Assembly (NCBI RefSeq): GCF_026130175.1
Contig: NZ_JAIGNI010000005.1
Coordinates: 98,679-162,678 of the forward strand
Direction: 5' to 3'
DNA: 64,000 nt
Origin: Lyngbya sp. CCAP 1446/10
GTDB lineage: Bacteria > Cyanobacteriota > Cyanobacteriia > Cyanobacteriales > Microcoleaceae
Under the pieces are notes generated by a model. It did no database searches and was not told the DNA's origin. It saw nothing but the letters and a program-made list of their open reading frames with translations. The translations under genes were made by a program, and so were the position numbers. The stretch's first letter is position 1, and every line of letters begins with the position of its first letter. Below are positions 63,648 through 64,000 of this stretch, one piece after another.

Positions 63648-63801
63648 GCGTCCAAGAAACCGGGTTTCTACGATCATTTAAGCATCGTAGCTAAAATTTA
63701 CGCAGAAACCCGGTTTCTGAGCCCCCGCGCACATCCAAGAAACCGGGTTTCTAGGATAATTTAAGCATCCTCACCGAGATTTACGCAGAAACCCGGTTTC
63801 T
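63648..63801. repeat. Two inverted-repeat hairpins (AGAAACCGGGTTTCT family)
   Basis: Copy 1 (63648-63718) and copy 2 (63728-63801). Each has a 15-bp outer stem (AGAAACCGGGTTTCT with AGAAACCCGGTTTCT) and a nested inner stem: CTACGAT...ATCGTAG in copy 1 and AGGAT...ATCCT in copy 2, a C-G to G-C change on both arms. No gene seen in 63545-63820 and 63884-64000. Confidence 0.88.
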
Positions 63802-63820
63802 TTGTCGCAGTGAAAGAACA

Positions 63821-63883
63821 TCAGCCAGCAATAAACTTCATAGCAACACCATTCATGCAGTAACGTTTCCCAGTATAGCAATC
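63821..63883 (-). pseudogene. 3' remnant of an msrB-like gene
   Basis: On the minus strand this reads DCYTGKRYCMNGVAMKFIAG then stop; GKRYCMNGVAMKF is the C-terminal end of bacterial methionine-R-sulfoxide reductase B, including the catalytic RYC region. An in-frame stop (63884-63886) cuts it off upstream and the sequence beyond has no MsrB similarity that I can see. So this is the last ~20 codons of a lost gene, or the rest lies past the window on a different arrangement. Confidence 0.65.
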
Positions 63884-64000
63884 CTAAATCATTTTCTATG
63901 TATAGGTGTATTGATGGATTTTGGGGAAATCAAATTTATGTTCGTTTGTGAAAAACTCAAACAAAAATTTAATTATCTTAAAAGACTTACATAAATACCA

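Overview
The window looks like a chromosomal segment of a large filamentous cyanobacterium of the Oscillatoria/Microcoleus kind. Evidence: an orange carotenoid protein with a C-terminal-domain homologue, NdhH of the photosynthetic NDH-1 complex, LL-diaminopimelate aminotransferase, CofH, frequent GCGATCGC (HIP1) octamers, and very many tandem heptamer repeats (STRRs) between genes. The genus is an inference; no rRNA gene is present.

Layout. 0.1-8.7 kb: a giant secreted haemagglutinin-like CHAT protease, a 64-residue protein behind a consensus promoter, a zinc-ribbon protein, a nucleoside transporter and a DUF3318 protein. 8.8-12.2 kb: a membrane NACHT NTPase overlapping a truncated FGE/SUMF1-like gene that carries a huge coding minisatellite. 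12.3-17 kb: two membrane glycosyltransferases and CofH. 17-20 kb: XRE regulator, then an ABC-type ATPase and a TOPRIM-like protein that resemble a PARIS/OLD-like defence pair. 20.3-25 kb: DapL, a possible degenerate nuclease-fold protein and a DUF3352 protein. 25.2-26.7 kb: a cysteine-rich small protein with a LuxR-type regulator. 27.2-30.3 kb: a LeuC paralogue followed by a HipA-like kinase overlapping a HIRAN protein. 30.7-35.6 kb: aquaporin, gluconokinase, fructokinase, a small LuxR-type regulator, HisS. 35.8-38.8 kb: a Uma2 gene broken by a stop codon, a solitary C5 DNA methyltransferase and an unknown protein. 38.8-42.1 kb: an NDUFAF7-type methyltransferase and NdhH, with a RelE-like toxin-antitoxin pair between them. 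42.2-45.8 kb: RsmH and an RsbU/RsbW-like signalling pair. 46.1-47.9 kb: CTDH and OCP (photoprotection). 48-52.9 kb: QueG, a pentapeptide protein, an atypical SDR, two abutting unusual tRNA-like sequences, a HAD phosphatase and a 36-residue membrane protein. 53-58.9 kb: a SWIM protein and an SNF2 helicase split by an intein. 59.2-63.9 kb: PNPase, an unknown protein, a pentapeptide-RidA fusion and an MsrB remnant.

Four themes stand out. Housekeeping genes are interleaved with conflict-type modules (NACHT/FGE, ATPase/TOPRIM, HipA/HIRAN, toxin-antitoxin, methyltransferase, Uma2). Repeats invade coding sequence: one repeat encoding AADFV-DVTDV units sits in-frame in two unrelated genes. Several heptamer arrays run into start or stop codons. 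Three families of interspersed inverted repeats are scattered between genes, and one shows compensatory base changes.

No similarity search or folding program was run; all family names rest on motifs read by eye.
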